DNA of 64,000 nucleotides from positions 1 to 64,000 of the forward strand of contig NZ_KB899222.1 of NCBI RefSeq assembly GCF_000378085.1, read 5' to 3'. A program made the position numbers and the translations under genes. The stretch's first letter is position 1. Each line of letters opens with the position of its first letter. This document shows positions 60,900 to 64,000 of the stretch, piece by piece. The notes beneath the pieces are model-generated. The model did no database searches. It was not told the origin of the DNA and saw only the letters and a program-made list of their open reading frames with translations. The stretch comes from Hoylesella loescheii DSM 19665 = JCM 12249 = ATCC 15930 (GTDB taxonomy: Bacteria; Bacteroidota; Bacteroidia; Bacteroidales; Bacteroidaceae).

Positions 60900-62105
60900 A
60901 TGTCTTCTAACATCACAACAAAAGCTAAGGCGTTTTTTGCCAAACCCATTTTTCACGACCGCCGCACCATCCTTTGGCTATGGCTTGCACTGTCGGTGAT
61001 TGCCGCCGTGCTGAAATACAACCACACCGACAATAATTTCCGCATTTTCCGAGGCGTGTTTTGGCACACATTGCAAGGCACATCGCTCTACACGGAGTAT
61101 CCTGCCGAATACTTCGACGTGAACCACTACGGTCCGTTTTTCTCGCTCGTGGTGGCTCCTTTCGCGCTAATGCCCATACCCGTAGGCTTGATTTTCTGGT
61201 GCATCGCCCTCTCGCTGACCCTCTATTTCGCTGTAACGCGGAGCACATTCAGCAGTTGGCAGCAGATGTTCGTGCTTTGGTTCTGTTCCGAAACACTGCT
61301 CACGTCGCTCTTCATGCAGCAATTCAACATCGCCATTGCCGCCATCATCATCGCCTGTTATGCCTTGATAGAGAAAGAACGCGACTTTTGGGCGGCGTTC
61401 CTCATCGTGCTTGGCACCTTCGTTAAACTCTATGGCATCGTTGGTTTGGCGTTTTTCTTCTTCTCGCGACATAAGGGCAAATTCGTGTTATCACTGTTGT
61501 TCTGGGGCGTTGTGTTGTTCGTTGCACCCATGATTATCAGTAGTCCGGCCTACGTAGTGAGCCAATACCACGAGTGGTTTGTGTGTTTGGTTGAGAAAAA
61601 CGGTGAAAACCTGGCCTCGGTGGCGCAAAACATCTCGGCATTGGGCATGGTTAGGCGCGTGTTGGGCAATTCCGAATACTCTGACCTTTGGCTGCTTGGC
61701 CCCGCCCTTGTGCTTTTCGCCCTACCTTATCTGCGCATCAAACAATGGCGCAACGAGGGTTTCCGCATGACTTTACTAGCCTCGGTATTGCTTTTCACGG
61801 TGCTTTTCAGTACGGGAAGCGAGTCCAGCTCGTACATCATCGCCATTAGCGGTGTGTGCGTATGGTATTTTGCAGCCCCATGGCAACGTGGCAAGGCCGA
61901 CATTTGGCTGCTTGTCTTCGTTTTCATGTTGTCGAGCATGGGCTCGTCCGACCTTTATCCGCGCGTAATCAAGCGCGAATACATCCAAGCCTACTCGCTC
62001 AAAGCCCTGCCCTGCCTTATCGTTTGGCTGAAACTTTGCTGGGAAATGATGGTAAAGAATTATGAGCCTCACCCCCAACCACTCTCCAAAGAACAGGGAG
62101 AATAA
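60900..62105 (+). CDS. GT87-like polyprenol-phosphate-mannose-type glycosyltransferase
   Basis: A predicted integral membrane glycosyltransferase of the GT87/DUF2029 type, 401 residues with about ten transmembrane helices. It transfers a sugar from a polyprenyl phosphate carrier outside the membrane. TVKLYG-like GTFVKLYGIVGLAF (about 177-190) and ILWLWLALSVIAAVL (about 23-37) match the family layout. The last 20 residues (MMVKNYEPHPQPLSKEQGE) are encoded by a dispersed repeat rather than family sequence. It is downstream of feoB on the same strand and not clearly part of its operon. Confidence 0.75.
   Translation: MSSNITTKAKAFFAKPIFHDRRTILWLWLALSVIAAVLKYNHTDNNFRIFRGVFWHTLQGTSLYTEYPAEYFDVNHYGPFFSLVVAPFALMPIPVGLIFWCIALSLTLYFAVTRSTFSSWQQMFVLWFCSETLLTSLFMQQFNIAIAAIIIACYALIEKERDFWAAFLIVLGTFVKLYGIVGLAFFFFSRHKGKFVLSLLFWGVVLFVAPMIISSPAYVVSQYHEWFVCLVEKNGENLASVAQNISALGMVRRVLGNSEYSDLWLLGPALVLFALPYLRIKQWRNEGFRMTLLASVLLFTVLFSTGSESSSYIIAISGVCVWYFAAPWQRGKADIWLLVFVFMLSSMGSSDLYPRVIKREYIQAYSLKALPCLIVWLKLCWEMMVKNYEPHPQPLSKEQGE
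62066..62098. repeat. Short dispersed repeat inside the 3' end of the GT87-like gene
   Basis: GAGCCTCACCCCCAACCACT, then CTCCAAAGAACAGGGAG. It is a copy of the same type of repeat as 51565-51600 and 62381-62408, here read through by the gene to give the tail EPHPQPLSKEQGE. Confidence 0.65.
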
Positions 62106-62190
62106 CGTGCCTTGCTGCTTTGACAGCAAGGTTTTGGCTGGTTACAAGATAAAAATACTGCGGAGATATCGTGTTATCCCATCAATGTTC

Positions 62191-62318
62191 TACGTGAATT
62201 CGGGATAAGATACGAAGCATTTTGAGAAAGATTAGATAAAAAACGAATAGCCCTATCACCACCAACCGCTACGCGGTAGTTGGCATAACGAATTTTTCTT
62301 ATCCCGAACTCGCGTAAT
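62191..62318. repeat. Solo 128-bp hairpin element
   Basis: Starts TACGTGAATTCGGGATAAGA and ends TCTTATCCCGAACTCGCGTAA. The internal CCAACCGCTACGCGGTAGTTGGC hairpin lies towards the right. This and the copy at 52214 are the best preserved. Confidence 0.85.
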
Positions 62319-62380
62319 GTCTTGATAGAAAATAAACCTAAAACGCATACTATTACACACCCATAAGCGACAAAGCATAC

Positions 62381-62408
62381 CACTCCCCTCTCTCTTTGGA
62401 GATAGGGC
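62381..62408. repeat. Short dispersed repeat copy
   Basis: CACTCCCCTCTCTCTTTGGA, then GATAGGG. Related to 51565-51600 and to the arms of the waaA terminator at 1615-1680, including an AAAGCATAC word just before it. Confidence 0.55.
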
Positions 62409-62434
62409 CATGGTAAGGCAGTCTTTGATTTCAC

Positions 62435-62482
62435 AAGCATTTGGCTTAACTCCCTAACTTCCTAACTCCTTAACTCCTCATC
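62435..62482. repeat. Copy of the TTAACTCC repeat family
   Basis: AAGCATTTGGCTTAACTCCC, then TAACTTCCTAACTCCTTAAC. It is the same unit as 24425-24477 and, inverted, 50287-50330. Confidence 0.75.
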
Positions 62483-62498
62483 AAATTCCCTTACTACG

Positions 62499-62939
62499 TT
62501 ATTTCCTTACTTCTTTACTCCTACCTCCATACACCACATTCAGCAACAAAAAGTTTATCGGAACCGCAATGGCCATCACTAGAATTGGTGCCAACCATTT
62601 GCTAACGTCCAACCAAAGGAAGAGGTTGAGCAAACCAATCTCCATGAGATAGTTCACCGCATGACTGGCCACAAAGCCCGCAACGTTGCCACGCGTGGCC
62701 TTACTTTGAAAGGTGAAATAGGTGGTTAGCACGTAGTTGCACAACAAGCCAACCACGTAACCCACGGTGTAAGACACGTTGGCATTGGCAAACAACAGGC
62801 AAAGACAATACACGCCATAATGCAAGGCCGTACATATTGCGCCCACAATGCCAAAGCGAAACACGCGCCAAAAGTGTGCCCGAAAGGCGGGATTGCCTTT
62901 CCACCAACCTTTAAACCTTTGTGTCGTCGTCATCGCCAA
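62499..62939 (-). CDS. GtrA-family membrane protein
   Basis: A 146-residue membrane protein with four helices (about 31-52, 55-75, 92-112, 118-138) of the GtrA type, often thought to flip or support polyprenyl-phosphate sugars. Motifs: FGIVGAICTALHYGVYCL, VGYVVGLLCNYVLTTYFTF and an end with PINFLLLNVVYGG. It overlaps the end of the GT2 gene by 29 bases and would be cotranscribed. Together they form a GtrA/GtrB-like pair. Confidence 0.88.
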   Translation of the reverse strand: MAMTTTQRFKGWWKGNPAFRAHFWRVFRFGIVGAICTALHYGVYCLCLLFANANVSYTVGYVVGLLCNYVLTTYFTFQSKATRGNVAGFVASHAVNYLMEIGLLNLFLWLDVSKWLAPILVMAIAVPINFLLLNVVYGGRSKEVRK

Positions 62940-63873
62940 CTATCTCGCGTATGTTAAACAAAGGCCTATTTTTCACCTCGGTGTATATCTTGCCCACGTA
63001 AACGCCCACCACGCCGATAGACAACATGATGACACCGCCTATGAGCCAAAGACTTAACATGATGGAAGCCCAACCCGGATAGGCCGTGTGAACAATGAGG
63101 GCATGAACAACATACACGCCTGCCACAAGACTGAGGAAAAGGAAAAAGAAGCCTATATATAATATAAGGTATATGGGACGAACCGAAAACGAGGTTATAC
63201 CATCGAGCGCCAACGACAGCATCTTCTTTAAAGTGTACTTCGATGTGCCTGCCGTGCGCTCGCTAATAACGTCGTCTACGGTGCTGCTTTCAAGTCCTAT
63301 CATGGGTATCAGTCCGCGCAGGTAGAGATTGCGCTCGCCATAACCCGCAAGAATATCCAGTGCGCGCCTGCTCATCAACCTGAAATCGGCATGGTTGAAC
63401 ACGCTTTTCACGCCCATTTTAGACTGCAACTTGTAGAAAGCCATAGCCGAAAGGCGTTTGAAAACGGGGTCGGCCTTACGCGAAACCTTAACGCCATACA
63501 CGATGTCGCTACCCTCACGATAATGTTGCAGCATGCGAGGGATGGCCGCGAGGTCGTCTTGCAGGTCGGCATCGATGGTTATCACCACGTCGGCCCAATG
63601 TCTTGCGGTGAGCATTCCAGCCATAATGGCGCTTTGATGACCCACGTTTCGGGCCAAGTTAATGCCCCGCACATAACGGTTTTCACGTTGATGGCGACAT
63701 ATAAGCTGCCATGTGGCGTCTGTGCTACCATCGTTCACAAACACAATCATGCTTTCGGCCGAAATGTCGCCCGAACGAACCAATGTGTCGAGCAATGCCG
63801 TTAGTCGTGCCACCGATGTGTCTAGCACCGCCTCTTCGTTGTAACAAGGCGAAACAATAGCCAATCGCGTCAT
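62911..63873 (-). CDS. GT2 polyprenyl-phosphate glycosyltransferase (GtrB/DPM1-like)
   Basis: Probably moves a sugar from a nucleotide donor to undecaprenyl phosphate at the inner face of the membrane. The catalytic domain (about 1-230) has VSPCYNEEAVL (about 7-17), IVFVNDGSTDATW, INLARNVGHQSAIMAGM, TIDADLQDD (DxD-type, about 99-107) and FRLMSRRALD. Two C-terminal transmembrane segments (about 235-260 and 270-295) anchor it. The 320-residue length is typical. Its start codon overlaps the stop codon of the upstream gene (ATGA). Confidence 0.93.
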   Translation of the reverse strand: MTRLAIVSPCYNEEAVLDTSVARLTALLDTLVRSGDISAESMIVFVNDGSTDATWQLICRHQRENRYVRGINLARNVGHQSAIMAGMLTARHWADVVITIDADLQDDLAAIPRMLQHYREGSDIVYGVKVSRKADPVFKRLSAMAFYKLQSKMGVKSVFNHADFRLMSRRALDILAGYGERNLYLRGLIPMIGLESSTVDDVISERTAGTSKYTLKKMLSLALDGITSFSVRPIYLILYIGFFFLFLSLVAGVYVVHALIVHTAYPGWASIMLSLWLIGGVIMLSIGVVGVYVGKIYTEVKNRPLFNIREIVGDDDDTKV

Positions 63874-64000
63874 CTCTTCTCCCCCTTTTTTCGTTTAACA
63901 AACTCGGTATAGGTGATAAATTCAGCATCTCGCCGCTTCATCATCTTTACCAAACGGTCTAGTCGGTTCACCATATCCACACCGCTATGGTTGCGTATGA
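63870..64000 (-). CDS. C-terminal end of an upstream gene (possible polysaccharide deacetylase)
   Basis: The window edge cuts this gene. The visible last 43 residues read RNHSGVDMVNRLDRLVKMM, KRRDAEFITYTEFVKRKKGEKR and stop. The stop TGA overlaps the ATG of the GT2 gene by two bases, so the two are probably one operon. The tail MVNRLDRLVKMMKRR..EFITYTEF resembles the C-terminus of carbohydrate deacetylase-like proteins, but 43 residues are too few for a firm call. Confidence 0.6.
   Translation of the reverse strand, partial: IRNHSGVDMVNRLDRLVKMMKRRDAEFITYTEFVKRKKGEKR

Larger units (their letters stand above)
62106..62498. other. Intergenic region with repeats
   Basis: Contains a GCCTTGCTGCTTTGACAGCAAGG hairpin (62109-62131), which is a possible terminator for the GT87-like gene, the solo 128-bp element (62191-62318), the short repeat (62381-62408) and the TTAACTCC unit (62435-62482). 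No gene. Confidence 0.65.

Overview
The window looks like a chromosome segment of a Bacteroidales bacterium, most likely a Prevotella-type member of the Prevotellaceae. The evidence is a type IX secretion core (porP-porK-porL-porM-porN), a SusC/SusD polysaccharide utilization locus, a secreted protein with a Prevotella-style C-terminal sorting tail, a kinase-regulator fused on one chain, and repeated -7 promoter boxes of the Bacteroidetes form TAnnTTTG. No rRNA, tRNA, CRISPR array, intact insertion sequence or phage module was seen.

Layout. 1-6.9 kb: a small Ig-like lipoprotein, waaA (Kdo transferase), gltX, a repeat-rich 1.2 kb gap, and a secreted protein with a sorting tail. 7.1-19.4 kb: one leftward locus for alpha-mannosides (GH92 with F5/8C domain, F5/8C protein, second GH92, SusC, SusD, surface glycan-binding protein). 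20.5-30.5 kb: housekeeping genes (mdh, Xaa-Pro aminopeptidase, gamma-carbonic-anhydrase-like protein, lipoprotein plus acyltransferase, ddl, rluD, PASTA protein, argR) and a candidate structured RNA at 29.5-29.8 kb. 31.2-33 kb: a zeta-toxin-like kinase with a small partner, and an outer membrane barrel. 33-39 kb: the T9SS operon. 39.3-42 kb: two TPR paralogues around a frameshifted lipoprotein gene. 42-44.7 kb: almost gene-free, repeat-rich DNA. 44.7-51.4 kb: an orphan hybrid two-component regulator, priA and a DtxR-FeoA regulator. 51.4-58.4 kb: an accessory stretch (repeats, membrane protein, membrane AraC regulator, TonB receptor, CPBP protease) that separates the DtxR-FeoA regulator from feoB. 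58.4-64 kb: feoB, a GT87-like mannosyltransferase, GtrA, a GT2 glycosyltransferase and the end of a further gene.

How the parts fit. The mannoside locus imports and trims mannose-rich glycans: SusC/SusD and the binding protein capture and import, and the two GH92 enzymes cleave alpha-mannose. The T9SS operon encodes the export motor and ring that would move proteins such as the one at 5.8 kb. The DtxR-FeoA protein and FeoB form a ferrous iron uptake and sensing pair.

The most unusual content is non-coding. A family of about 128-bp elements has inverted ends and an internal hairpin, and occurs at ten or more sites. In two clear cases and one decayed case, two inverted copies flank a shared core of about 330 bp, giving composite elements of about 588 bp. 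The core holds an array of 22-bp palindromes. Similar arrays with exactly 22-bp spacing also occur alone, including one with a different palindrome sequence. Next in interest is a promoter- and terminator-bounded structured RNA candidate upstream of the PASTA-rluD-ddl genes.
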